A DNA stretch of 64,000 nt from the NCBI GenBank assembly GCA_003999685.1, contig CP021222.1:1860001-1924000 (forward strand). The letters are read 5' to 3'. The notes beneath the pieces are model-generated. The model did not search any database. It was not told the origin of the DNA and was given only the letters and a program-made list of their open reading frames with translations. This DNA is from Taiwanofungus camphoratus (Eukaryota; Basidiomycota; Agaricomycetes; Polyporales; Taiwanofungaceae). A program made the translations under genes and the position numbers. Shown piece after piece: positions 1 through 10,714 of the stretch (position 1 is its first letter; every line of letters begins with the position of its first letter).

Positions 1-908
1 GATACAAGCGTTGGCACAATCTCCTGCTCCTCGGCCTCAAGATACACGAACACGGAACAACCAGGTACGTACGGTCCGATCAAGGAATGATTGAACATTT
101 GTTTACATTGACAATATTGATTCCATGATGGTTGTGCCACTGCTCAGACTGGGCTGCTTCGCTCGAAATTTGTAGAAATTTTGCAAAATTACCAGCAAGT
201 AGAGCGTGATTATCGCGCGAGGTATAAGCAGCGTGTTGAACGGCAGTTCAAGATTGGTATGTTCGCTCGAGTACCACAAATTGGATCGTTGTGCTCAGAG
301 AATGTCCAGTTAAGCCGGATGCGACATCTGAGGAGGTCGACGCTGTGGTGAACGATACTCAGGGTGGCGGCGATCAGATATTTGCGCAGGCAGTAGGCAC
401 CGCGAATACACTTCTTTACTCGTGTCATTTACCGCATGTTTCAGCTTTCCGTGTCAACCCGGTATGGCGAGTCGAGAGCTGCTTATCGAGAAGTTCAGGA
501 CCGTCATGAAGACATCAAAAGGATCGAGCGGACACTAGAAGAACTTGCGCAAATGTTTAATGATGTTAGCGTTGCTTTTCTTTTACCATTTCTATGTCTA
601 TTTTACTGTTCATCTCTAGATGAGCGTACTCGTTAACCAACAAGATGAGTCGATTGACGTCATTGAGCACACAGCGGCAACTGTTCAAGGGCACACAGAA
701 GCTGGGTGCGCTCCTTCGATTTCCACGTCTCTTATGCATCTCACATATCTTCACCAACAGCTTGGCAGCGACGGAGAAAGCGGTTGTACATGCGCGCGCC
801 GCTCGCCGCAAGCGCTGGATCTGCTTCTTCCTCTTCCTCATCATTTTGGCTATCATTGGTATCGTCGTTGGTGTCTCAGTTGGAGTGACCTCGGGCAATC
901 ATCACTAA
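1..908 (+). CDS. Plasma-membrane syntaxin (Sso1-type Qa-SNARE), 3' part; 5' end outside window
   Basis: C-terminal half of an exocytic t-SNARE. The window opens inside an exon whose end (IQALAQSPAPRPQDTRTRNN) aligns with the Habc region of the complete syntaxin at 55464-56988. Later exons give YKQRVERQFKI, VKPDATSEEVDAVVND, then the SNARE helix (RHEDIKRIERTLEELAQMFND, MSVLVNQQDESIDVIEHTAA), the basic juxtamembrane stretch ARAARRKRW and one C-terminal membrane anchor ending in a short GNHH tail and TAA. Introns (for example 61-148) fall at the same places as in the second copy, so the two are true paralogs. Seen: the reading frame is open throughout. Known: Sso1/2 pair with Sec9 and Snc at the plasma membrane. 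Inferred: functional gene, truncated only by the window edge. Confidence 0.88.
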
Positions 909-1766
909 TTGACTATCCTTGATTCATGAGCGGAAATGACCTGGAGGGAACGGTATGGGCGTGTGAGCACGAGAAGACATGGAACGCCGGGCCTGGGACC
1001 ATTTACAACCATATCTACTTCTTTGCATAATTTGCATACCACCTTCTATGCGTACGGTACTTCACACTTGTTTATTATGCCTTTTGTTTCGCTGTTTGCG
1101 CGATTTCACTGATCGTAATTTATTTTGGCTGCCGGCCACGGATGAAGTTCCAGCATCACGCTACGCTGAAGGAATTCACACCATCCAGCCGGATTTTGCT
1201 GATGACAACAACGACATGCAAGCCAGCTACAGAACTTTGCGTTTCCTATGTACGACCGCGGAACTATGTACACTGTAACAGCATTTACACATCTCAGGTA
1301 AGTGCTATAGGTATCACATGCAGCTAAAGTTTACACACACGGGGCTACTACAGCCCGCTACAAACTGGGAAGAGGTTACATGGATATACGCACTACTTAT
1401 GGACGCTCTGTACGGCTGCAACTACAAGGCTATTTTTCTTGTTAACGTTTGGCTACCAATCAACTGGAATTCCGACTCCAACGTGGCATCGCAAAACAAC
1501 TAGTAGACTTGCTACCTTGATTCGAAGCGACCGAGTTGGTGATGTTTTATCCACCTATTTCACGGCGAGTCAAAACACACAGGCTATGCCTTCTGCACAA
1601 TATACTGTATTGTCGTCCCACATGCCTAAATCACGAATTCACGTATTTTTGGTGATCTCGTGGGTCATGAAACCTCGTATGACATCCAAGCTAATCAAAG
1701 ATGTATTCTCTGACCTAGTGGGTTTTACAAAGCAATGACCAAGAAGATGCAGGACTCATGAGATGA

Positions 1767-1949
1767 TACAGTCGACTCCCTCTTAACCCGTACCCCTCAG
1801 AACCCATACTCCCTTTAAACCCATAGGTTTTTCGATCCACCAAGTTGGTTCGCGAGGTGTGGTAGTCCTCCCCACAACTCATACTCCCTGATAACCCATG
1901 GCTCGCGGCGTCCAACGAGGGGGTATGGGTTAAGAGGGAGTTGACTGTA
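1767..1949. mobile_element. MITE, Tc1/mariner-like, with TA target-site duplication
   Basis: The ends are inverted repeats of about 28 bp. The left end reads CAGTCGACTCCCTCTTAACC and the right end, reversed, CAGTCAACTCCCTCTTAACC, both continuing into CC(A/G)TACCC. Each end is flanked by TA (1767-1768 and 1948-1949), the target-site duplication of the Tc1/mariner superfamily. The 179-bp body has no open frame for a transposase and carries internal AACCCAT-like subrepeats. It is a non-autonomous element and sits in a gene-free gap. Confidence 0.8.
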
Positions 1950-2226
1950 ATAGGAGATTGGTTACCGGTTGGATCCTGCATAAGGCGGTTGAATCTTCGA
2001 GCGCCCGAGGGCTTGCTCCGGTAGGGATTTATTGGTCGTCCGATCCTGATCATTTCGGGTTAGATAACATCAAGTCAGCCGTGACCTGCATGTAAGCTCT
2101 ATCCGTGACGATCGCCTTCTCTCTGAGAGCTCGCTCTTGGTGTAGATCGCCCGTGACCCGGTCAGACGTATTGCTGTTTGTAGGTTCGTCCAAGAACACG
2201 TAATACAGCGGTGTCATTGAGGGAGG

Positions 2227-2400
2227 ATGTGTCCGCCCTTGTCGGCCACCTGCTTCGCCGAGAGCAGTGGGATTTCGCGCGACAGTCAGGAGCTGGAGGG
2301 GACCTCTGAAGTGTCGGAGACGCCACGAGTCGTCAAGGAGCCTCTTAGAGACGGCATTGGGCTATCTTCCGAGTACATGAGTCTAGTTGTCGCAGTGAGA
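2227..2400 (+). pseudogene. Relic of the 3' end of a DUF6533 membrane-protein gene
   Basis: The frame reads ETPRVVKEPLRDGIGLSSEY, closely matching ISRVVNEPLKDGLGLSHEYL in the fuller gene ending at 5274, about 2.9 kb downstream on the same strand. Only this C-terminal tail is recognisable; the membrane-spanning exons are absent upstream. It therefore looks like the remnant of a tandem duplicate rather than a working gene. Confidence 0.6.
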
Positions 2401-3411
2401 TTCTCTTCTACACTTGTATTATGTAGTTAACTGCTGATTATCTGGCCATCCTAGGGTTTAGAACCATGATTGAATGTCGGGTTGCAAACCCATTGATTAG
2501 TGAACGGCATACGGTATTCGATTCTCATTTCTATACTATTTTTTTACGAAGGTACGTACGGCGGACTTCTTGATTGATCCTGCGAAACTTTCTAATGCTG
2601 CTGATTCCTGAGCAAGCACAGTGGAAAAGATAGGTATTTGAATGTGTGATTGATATACATTTTTCAATGTAGGTTCGGCCGGTAATTACCGCTCGCCAAG
2701 TGTAAGGCGCTCGACAGTTGTTGAGGCCTTGATGTTGTGACAGCCATTCTGACAGCACGCATTGACAGGTGAATCTACCACTTTTACTTGCGGCCGTCGA
2801 CGCATCATATGGGGAGCGCCGGACAAGGTCGTCTTGATCTCAATGAAGGGTGAGGATACTGGTTCAAATGCCTCAAGGTAGAGAATATTTTCGGCGATCA
2901 GGGCTTTGCTTGAGGTGCGGTTTGTGGGTCCTCAGATATTGATCATCTCGTGTTGAGATAACACGAAGTCTGAACCCTGAACCAGATCCGGGAGCCTCGT
3001 TCAAGTCCAATGCTGTCCCAATCAACTTCTATCCCAGTATTTGTTCCCCCAAGTCGGTGCAACACGGCTGTGGTTCGGGACGAGCATGTTACTGCTTGTA
3101 GGTCCGCCTGAGAATCTGGAAGGCAGACTCATGCTTGTATAGATGTTTCAGGCTTCTCCAACATCTTCCCGTCAACGGCGCGGTACACTCATCGTTGTGA
3201 TTTAACTATAAGGCAGTTGAGAACCAACCATTTGGGCTCTTTTGGGTCATCATGTCTCAGCGTGCATCCATGGGTCGGATGCCCTGGATTAGATTCAAGT
3301 ACCGCTCGAAATGAGGGATGAGGAGCTGACAAAAGGCGCATAGTATGTTTTGTGGCGTTCAATAAGGAACACCCTGTCCATCTTGTGTGTGCTGTTACAG
3401 ATATATCGCCA

Positions 3412-5274
3412 ATGTTATCGGAAGCCTTTCTCGAGGTTGTCGTCGAGGCACTGGAGAATCTGTGAGTATCTCAAGCCGTGATTTGTCCAGTATCTATTAA
3501 TATTTTCGCGCTCGTCATTCAGGAATGTTTCGAGCACTTGTGTCACTGCTGTAACTGGTACGTCTCAACATGACCTTGTCCCGTCTGTTTTTACTCTGGC
3601 ATCCTTCCTGTTGTCTCAGCATTTTTCTTCTACGAAATTATCACTTTCGGGCAAGAGGTTCAAGTGATATGGTCACGCAAAATAACTGGGGCGAGCTTAC
3701 TATACATCCTCACTCGATATGTCACACTCTCCTATTTCTTACTTCTGGTGCTCCAATTTGCGCTCCAACTCAATCACGCATGCAAAGTCCTCTTTTCCAG
3801 CGTTTCGTCCGTTTGTGCACTGACGCATGCATTCGCCTAGAGGTCTTGCCTGGATCTCTCACTACAATATATGGGAATGGAAATCTGAATTGAAAATTTT
3901 TATACAGCGCTTACATTGTTCTCCAGGTGGCAAATGGACTCAATTGTATCTTATACATGCTATGGGCAGGTATTACATGTGAACACTTTATTGTTCTATT
4001 GTCTGTCTTAATGGGTTCTCAAGCTTTCTCGATGCTACGTGTTTATGCGATAAATGGCCGTGACTGGCGAACTCCTGCTCTGGTTCTGATATTTGGTTTA
4101 GTCCCATTCGGAACAAACGTCGTGAGTAGCGTCACAGGGAAGTTCTTGTTTAGGATTTCTCACGATTTCACTGGCAGTATAACTACACACGAGAGGTGTT
4201 ACTCCTTGTTGTCTCAGACCTGAGCCCTGTATCTTGCTTTATGAGCAGCCTGGACCAGTTTGGAACACAGAATAAGTTAGTTTGATACTTTGGAGATTGG
4301 CATGTCTGTGTTCTAATCTCGAACTGAATACAGATGTAAGAAACTCTTGTACATCGTCTCCGAGGACTTTCACTTTAGCTTACGCTAATACACTGCAGTT
4401 CAAATTGCCACACGAGTATGCATCATTATATCCGATGCTGTTGTTCTACTGGTAACATGGCGTGTAACCTTCGGAGTGAAAGAGTTGCAGACAAGGAACG
4501 CGTGAATGTATCGGTCACTACTTTGCTTCTGAGAGACGGTCCGTCTTCGTCTTCGAATCAACTTGAAGATGTGTGTGCTGACAACCGTCTTTGCAATAGG
4601 CACGACATATTTTGGGTAGGCCTTTCACCAGCCGTTATGATCTGCAGCAGCTATGATTGATGTCATCGATAGAGTACTCTTTGTAATTAATATCATCGAC
4701 ATTGTCCTATGCGTCACGCAGGTCTGTCTACCCATGATCATGAGCGTTTCCTGATTGATGACTTCGAATGGTCAGATATTTCCAAACGTGTCACTTTTCT
4801 CCGAAGTGTCCGTCCCACCATCATACGTGAATATGGAACAAACTTACGTTTCTGTGTTTCTCGTTTAGCTTCACGTCAGTCTTGCTATGTCGCTTCTTCC
4901 TCAATCTTCGCCAAGTGTATACTTCTGGTGGGGATAGTCAGTTTCTGCCTTCACAGATGTCAGACGTCCGATCCGCTTCGAAATTTGTCGGGAACCTTGG
5001 TGCACCGCTTATGCATGGACCATCTGGACATGGACTATCTCCATCGGATTGGGACTCAGACTCGGACTCGGATCTGTTTCTGATGGATAATGACGACCCA
5101 GCAATGGAGGAAATGAATACAGACAATGATGATTTAGCATTTCGGGAAAATCAAGAGCGGGATGAGGTTCTGTTTGGAATGATCGAAATCTCGCGGGTCG
5201 TGAATGAGCCTCTAAAGGATGGTCTCGGGCTGTCACACGAGTATCTGAGTTTGCCATCTATGGTGAGCTTTTAA
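3412..5274 (+). CDS. DUF6533-domain integral membrane protein, possibly decayed
   Basis: Multi-exon gene of the DUF6533 family, which is greatly expanded in Agaricomycetes and of unknown function. Exons begin MLSEAFLEVVVEALENLNVS (3412-3461, 3523-3557), followed by the DUF6533 core FFYEIITFGQEVQVIWSRK from 3620, then the segment SQAFSMLRVYAINGRDWRTP (about 4018-4075) and IISDAVVLLVTWRVTFGV (about 4422). The C-terminal tail is acidic (DSDSDSDLFLMDNDD) and ends in LKDGLGLSHEYLSLPSM. Near 4500-4536 the family-typical TTLLLRDG segment lies in a different frame from the sequence on both sides, with no plausible intron. This looks like two compensating frameshifts. An extra short exon after 5384 is possible. 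Inferred: a recently damaged or rapidly evolving copy. Confidence 0.6.
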
Positions 5275-6651
5275 CACGTATAGATACTTGCCCCATTGCT
5301 CACAGTCTGGTTATTTGAGGATCATGATTATGACTGGTTTTGATTCTCACAATCGGAGATTTATACACTGTTCCCATCTCGCCAGGACGTTACATCTCAT
5401 ATACAGAGTGTACTATGGATATTCTCCCTCCTCGGTCTTGGACAGGCCCTAGCGTGTTATTGCATCTTTCTAAATTGTGTATGTATATCATGTATTCGGA
5501 CATGGACTGCGTTCGGTAGTTTGATATAACCAATCTCACCTCTTTCTTCCTCAAGAATAACCGACGAGTCCTGTCACAAAGACCTACATGTGTACATCAT
5601 GCGTCAAGAACATGGCGTTCAGACGGGGCACCTGGAGACTGCCCGCAGTATCAAGTCGACGACACTCGAGATCTATTTTTGTAAGCCCCGACCATCAATG
5701 ATCATTTTCCCGTATGCCTCAGAACTTAGAGCAGCTCTAGTCATCCAGGCTGGTGATGGAAGGCAATTCATTTATGCTTTTCACGGTCTCGCATTTAGAT
5801 GCGGCTGCTGAACTCGGGCTCGCCTGTAGGCTGCAGTGGAATTTGGTTATATCAGGAAGGCTGGCAGCCCCATGAGTAATTGGAGTAGCATCTCATTCTT
5901 GAATATATATGTGAATGGAGTGCTTCATTCGATATGATAGAGGGAAACACATCGCGAACGAGATGACGCCAGATGCATCTTCCGTTGTCCCGGACATAAT
6001 GTCATTATACACGAACTCACTCTGCGGCGTGCACATTACTGTATCCATGTCACGATGAAAGCACGATCATTGTAGTCTGCCTTAAGGTTTATGGGAAGTC
6101 CAGCAGGCTACTTGGCTTGAACATGTGGAACATGATGCGAGCAATTGCATGGGTCTTGTCTTATAGCGCTTGGCGAGGGCTGACTGAAGGACGGACAATG
6201 ACCATTCAATCAAGTAAACACTGTTCTAGCGAAACTGCGTCCGCGACGGAATCCCTGAATGTAAACGTGTGTGAGGTCCGGATGCTAAGCCCAGGTCTGC
6301 AATAGACAGAACCAACTACCTAAGTATGGGACACCAGAGGATCAGCGTTATGATCAAAAAATACCGAAGAAAACTGACAGCATAGCATTGAAGTTGTCGC
6401 GCATGCACACTTGCTACATCCAACTCGAAAGGAATGCCAGGAGTATGGTCTGCGGGCGTCCATCTTCGAGATAATTATACGGGCCTCATGACTTTCGTCC
6501 GAGGCACCGCAAAGCTGACTGGGCGGTCCGAGTCACGAACATCAAGGTGAACGTTAACGTTGATCTCATTGCGATCGCTGGCAGATACCTCAGTAAGAGG
6601 CCTCTTCACCAAGTTACAGACCATCAGAAATCGTTGGTGTGAGGCTCATAA
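5275..6651. other. Intergenic stretch, nothing recognised
   Basis: Short open frames at 5590-5811 and 6117-6305 show no domain, no family similarity I can name and no convincing splice structure. The right end is presumably the promoter and leader of the kynureninase gene. Confidence 0.5.
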
Positions 6652-8565
6652 ATGGCCGACATCGAACCCGCAAGCGTCTATAAGCTCGCCCCCGAGGATG
6701 ACCCACTGGCGCTGTTCCGCTCCGAGTTCGTCATCCCGACGAACCGCCAGATGAAGGCGACGGCCGTCCCGCCCGAACTTGGTGAGTGCTTTGCTTTCCC
6801 CTTTCTTTGAGATTGACCTTCATGCTCACGGCGGCGGCGACTGTGTACGTATGTATGCATGCTGTGCAGAGGATGCGCCATGCACGTATCTGTGCGGGAA
6901 CTCGCTGGGCGTGCTGCCGAAGCGCTCACAGAAGCTGGTCGAGGAGGAGCTGCAGGTGTGGGCGACCCGGTGAGGCGCACGCTCTTCCCACACACTGCCC
7001 CGTTCGCTTATGGTCTATGACATCTCTACGCAGGGGGGTAGAAGGACACTTTGACCACCCGCATGGTCGCGACTGGATGCACATCGCCGACACCGTGCAT
7101 CCCATCCTTGCCGACATCGTAGGTCAATACCACATCGCTGCACAAGCATCTTGCCTTCTCGTGCCGGTGACTGACATCTCGACATGGTCTACACAGGCGC
7201 AAAAGAGTCGGAGGTCGCGTGCATGGGCACGCTCACCGCCAACCTGCACCTCCTGATGAACACCTTCTACAGGCCTACGAAGGAGCGGTACAAGATTTTC
7301 TGCGAGGCCGGCGCGTTCCCCTCGGACCAGGTGCGCCCGCCCCGCCTATCTACCTACCCGCTACAGCAGTACGTCTGCGACACTCACACGACCCCGCAGT
7401 ACGCGATGCACTCGCAAGCGGTCGCGCACGGGCTCGACCCCGCCGACGCGATCCTCGAGCTCGCGCCGCGCGCGGGCGAGTTCACGCTGCGCCCGTCCGA
7501 CATCCTCGACACGCTCGCGCGCGAGGGCCCCCGCGTCGCGCTCGTGCTCTTCAGCGGCGTGCAGTACTACACAGGGCAGGTGTTCCCGATGGCGGCGGTC
7601 ACGCGGGCGGCGCGCGAGCAGGTGCGCCCTCACTTCCCCGCCTTCCGCTCCTCGTTCCCTCCCCTTCAACTCTCGCTCCCGCTCGGAGGGAGGACACCAC
7701 CAGCGCTCTGATGACTGATTGTGCTGTGGCTGGCAGGGCTGCATCGTCGGCTGGGACCTCGCGCACGCGGTCGGGAACGTGCCCCTCGCGCTGCACGAGT
7801 GGGGGGCGGACTTTGGCGCGTGGTGCACGTACAAGTACCTCAACGCGGGCCCGGGCGCGATCGGCGGCATCTTCGTGCACGAGCGGTGGGCACGCGAGAC
7901 CATCCGGTGAGCGCCCCTCCTTCCCCCTCTCTCCCCCTCCCCTTCTCCGCTACCGCAGGCCGACCTTCGCTGACCCTCCCCCCGCGCGCAGGGACGCCGG
8001 CTGGTGGGGGCACGACCCCGCGACGCGTTTCGCGATGCCCGCGCGCTTCGTGCGCATCCCCGGCGCGCAGGGCTTCCAGCAGTCGAACCCGTCCGTGCTC
8101 TCCACCGTCTCCCTCCTCGGCGCGCTGCGCGTCTTCCGCGCGGCCGGCGGGATGCCGCCGCTGCGCGCGCGCTCGCTGCGGCTCACGGGCTGCCTCCTCG
8201 CGTTGCTGAGGCGCTCGCGGTTCTGGATGCCGGGCGCGCAGGCGGCTGCGTATGGGAGCAGCGGGGAGGACGGGGTGGGCTTCACGATCATCACGCCTGA
8301 CGCGGAGGACGCGCGCGGCGCGCAGCTGTCGCTCGTGTTCCTGCCGGCGGGGCGCGACGTGATGGTGCGGGCGCTGCACGGCCTTGCGGCGCGTGGCGTC
8401 ATCGGGGACTCGCGCCGGCCGGACGTGATCCGCCTTGCGCCGTGCCCGCTGTACAACACGTTCGCGGACGTGGAGCGGGCCGTCGCAGTGCTCGAGGAGG
8501 TCATGCAGGCCGTTGCGGCGGAGGGTGTGCCGCCCGCGGAGGAAGCGGCGGCACAGGGGGAGTAG
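6652..8565 (+). CDS. BNA5: Kynureninase (EC 3.7.1.3)
   Basis: PLP enzyme that cleaves kynurenine and 3-hydroxykynurenine to anthranilate or 3-hydroxyanthranilate plus alanine, in the tryptophan-to-NAD route. Seven exons join in frame: 6652-6781, 6870-6969, 7034-7122, 7197-7330, 7400-7621, 7737-7906, 7992-8565, giving about 472 residues, normal for the family. Signatures: [15 protein letters not shown] near the N-terminus, [19 protein letters not shown], the PLP-binding WDLAHAVGN, and the Schiff-base lysine in [12 protein letters not shown], followed by GWWGHDP. The start [20 protein letters not shown] is typical of fungal kynureninases. The coding exons are strongly GC-rich. Its stop lies 48 bp from the stop of kynurenine formamidase on the other strand, the enzyme that supplies its substrate. 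Confidence 0.95.
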
Positions 8566-8613
8566 CGTATGTATACAATAGAAGGAACTGTTAGATGTAC
8601 CATTTCCGTGTGA

Positions 8614-9671
8614 CTATTCAGCAGTGGCCGTCGAGCTGCCCTGCTCGCGCTTGCGCAGCGCGATATCTGCGAGAACAAAGTCGCCCACGATGCGGGGGTA
8701 CACCTCGCCGGCGAGCATCTCGTTGTGCTCCTCCGTCAGCTCCCAGTTCCGCTCCACCCTCCGCAGGCCCTCACCCTCCTGCCCATCGCCCCCGTACACC
8801 TCCCGCAGCCTGTCCCAAATAGCCTCGCTCTGCGCCATGTCGACGAGCGTGTCGCCGCGCGAGTGCAACACGAGCCAGCGCACGTGCCCTGCGCCCGCGC
8901 GCCGGGTGTATGCGGCGGTGTTCCACGGCGCATACGAGCGGTGGCGGCCGAACGCGGGGGCGACGAACCAGGACTTGTACGCGGGGTACGTGTGCAGGAG
9001 CCGGTCGAGGTCGTAGAGGCCCTCGGAGAGGACGAGCGCGCGCGTCGCGGCGAGGAGGCGCGCGGAGGGCGCGAGGGCGTCGGGTGCGTCCGGCGCGGGG
9101 GAGTCGGGGTCGGAGTCGGAGCCCGAGCCTGGGCGTGGGTCGGGGGCGAGGAAGATGGACGTGAGCATATGCGCTGAGCAGCTGTGGCCGACGAGGTACA
9201 GCTGCGCCGGGTCGTACGGCGGGCCTGCCACGGGCGAGGTTGGCCCGGACCAGTCGAGGAGGAAGTGGAGGAAGGCGAGGGTGTCGGCAGCGTGGGCGGG
9301 GTGGCGTAGGGGCGTGGCGGGGGTGGTGAGGCGGTAGTTGGGGAGGGCGACGGGGCAGCGGGTGTGGGCTGCGAGGCGGCGGGCGAGTGTGGCGTGGTCT
9401 GCCTTGTCCTCGCTGGGGGAGTGTCAGCTGTGATCGAGAAGGCGGTGCAGCAAGAGCAGAGTGCTTACGATCGCCAGGCGCCGCCGTGCACGAAACAGAT
9501 CAGGGGCGGCTTGTGCTGGTCACGTGAGTGGGTGTGTGGCAGTGCAGGGACGTAGAGGTCGAATTCGCGGAGGGGGTCGCGGGGCTGCGAGGGGAGGTAG
9601 GGGATGTCGAGGTGCTCGACGAGTTGGAGGTCCATGGTGGGCACTTGGGGTGTGTACGCACGTCCTGACAT
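8614..9671 (-). CDS. BNA7: Kynurenine formamidase (arylformamidase, EC 3.5.1.9)
   Basis: Alpha/beta-hydrolase that converts N-formylkynurenine to kynurenine. Two exons: 9469-9671 and 8614-9412, with a GT-AG intron between. Exon 1 carries the BNA7 oxyanion motif FVHGGAW and exon 2 continues SEDKADHATLARRLAAHT, as in the family. The nucleophile elbow is LVGHSCSAHM, and the acid and histidine are probably the Asp of HSRGDTLVD and the His of LTEEHNEM. The start MSGRAYTPQVPTMDLQ was chosen because it is the first ATG of the open exon; a second ATG (MDLQLVEHL) lies 12 codons inside. A Pro/Asp/Ala-rich insert (about GSGSDSDPDSPAPDAPDA) interrupts the lid region. It is arranged tail to tail with kynureninase. 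Confidence 0.9.
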
Positions 9672-10068
9672 CAGCACATACGCCAGTTGCACAAGGCGTG
9701 GTTTAGAGGGACGGAATACGGATGGAGATATGGATACCTTTGGAACATGGGCTGCCGTCGCAGATGGCTCGGCGTGACACAGCACGGCTGACAAGACTGC
9801 CCAGTCGTGGCGCTGCTGCAAGCTGCGTTGCTCTGCAGAGGGACATGCACTAGCATGCACTGCACGCTCGCTGCGGGCCGCGGTGTCGCTGGCGCAGACG
9901 ATAGCGGCTGCTACATGGTCACGTGCATTCCCCCTCCGAATGCTGACGTCATGCGCGCCGAGATTTCCCCCTTATAAGTCCAACGGTCATCGCCGTGCCT
10001 CGCCAGACGCAACTGCTCCGACCGCTCACCCGCCACTGTCATACTCTCACCCACTCTCACCTGCCACC

Positions 10069-10467
10069 ATGCCCTTCACCGGCTCTGACATTTGCAAGGC
10101 AAGTCTCCCCACTTCTCCGTGCTAGCCCCTGCTTACATTTCCCCCTAGATCATGTCTGTATTTCTTCCCAGTCTCTGCGGTAGCCGCCTCCGGCGCTGAC
10201 CTCACCCATTTACCCCCAGCTTCGCGATCATCCTGCCCCCAGTCGGCGTCTTTCTTGAACGAGGATTCGGCGCAGACTTCCTCATCAACATCCTCCTGGT
10301 ACGTTCTTCCCAACCGTCTATCCTCACTCGTTCTCACCTTGTCCCACCCAGACAATCCTCGGTTACATGTATGCCGCCACACCCATCACGCACGCTGCGG
10401 CTGACACTGACCGTTCGCTCTTAGCCCTGGCATCATTCACGCCCTGTACATCATCCTCAAGTACTAG
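10069..10467 (+). CDS. PMP3: PMP3/RCI2 plasma-membrane proteolipid (UPF0057), with a 5-nt microexon
   Basis: Tiny hydrophobic protein of 57 residues, the usual family length, with two membrane helices; in yeast Pmp3 modulates membrane potential and salt tolerance. Five exons: 10069-10098, 10149-10153, 10220-10298, 10352-10368, 10425-10467. The product begins MPFTGSDICKIIFAIILPPV and ends PGIIHALYIILKY. Exon 1 ends AAG followed by GCAAGT, a textbook GC-AG donor. Exon 2 is only ATCAT. Without it the frame is lost; with it the conserved DICKIIFAIILPP run is exact. Divergent from kynurenine formamidase (398 bp between start codons), convergent with eIF2B-epsilon. Confidence 0.93.
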
Positions 10468-10714
10468 ACGCACACGCATCCCAACTGCGACATGCACGGA
10501 GATCACGATCCTCACGACCGCGTACTCTATCCATTTCTTGTATTTCATGTTCAGTAGTACAGCAATGTATTCATTGATATTATAGTAATAGATACCCTGT
10601 GTGTCCCAACTTCAACGTCGTTGTAGGCCGGATGTCTCAGATGTTTTGACTGAGCTCGAAAGGAGAAATTTAACACATACAGCAAGGTACAATGAGTGGT
10701 CAATCTACCACCGT

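Larger units (their letters stand above)
909..3411. other. Long gap with MITE, DUF6533 relic and diverged repeat pieces
   Basis: About 2.5 kb with no intact gene. It contains a 179-bp mariner-type MITE (1769-1947), a coding relic matching the end of the DUF6533 gene (2227-2400), and two weakly similar stretches (about 2040-2180 and 2935-3105) that suggest an old tandem duplication. The remaining short open frames show no recognisable domain. Confidence 0.6.

Noticed and set aside
2860-2900. GGTTCAAATGCC resembling a tRNA T-loop
   Set aside because: No matching acceptor stem, D-loop or anticodon arm at the right spacing. No convincing tRNA was found anywhere in the window.
7219-8565. 448-codon plus-strand open frame and several minus-strand frames over the kynureninase gene
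   Set aside because: Shadow frames of GC-rich coding sequence, Arg/Ala-rich with no domain. Only the last part of this frame (from 7992) is the true kynureninase exon 7.
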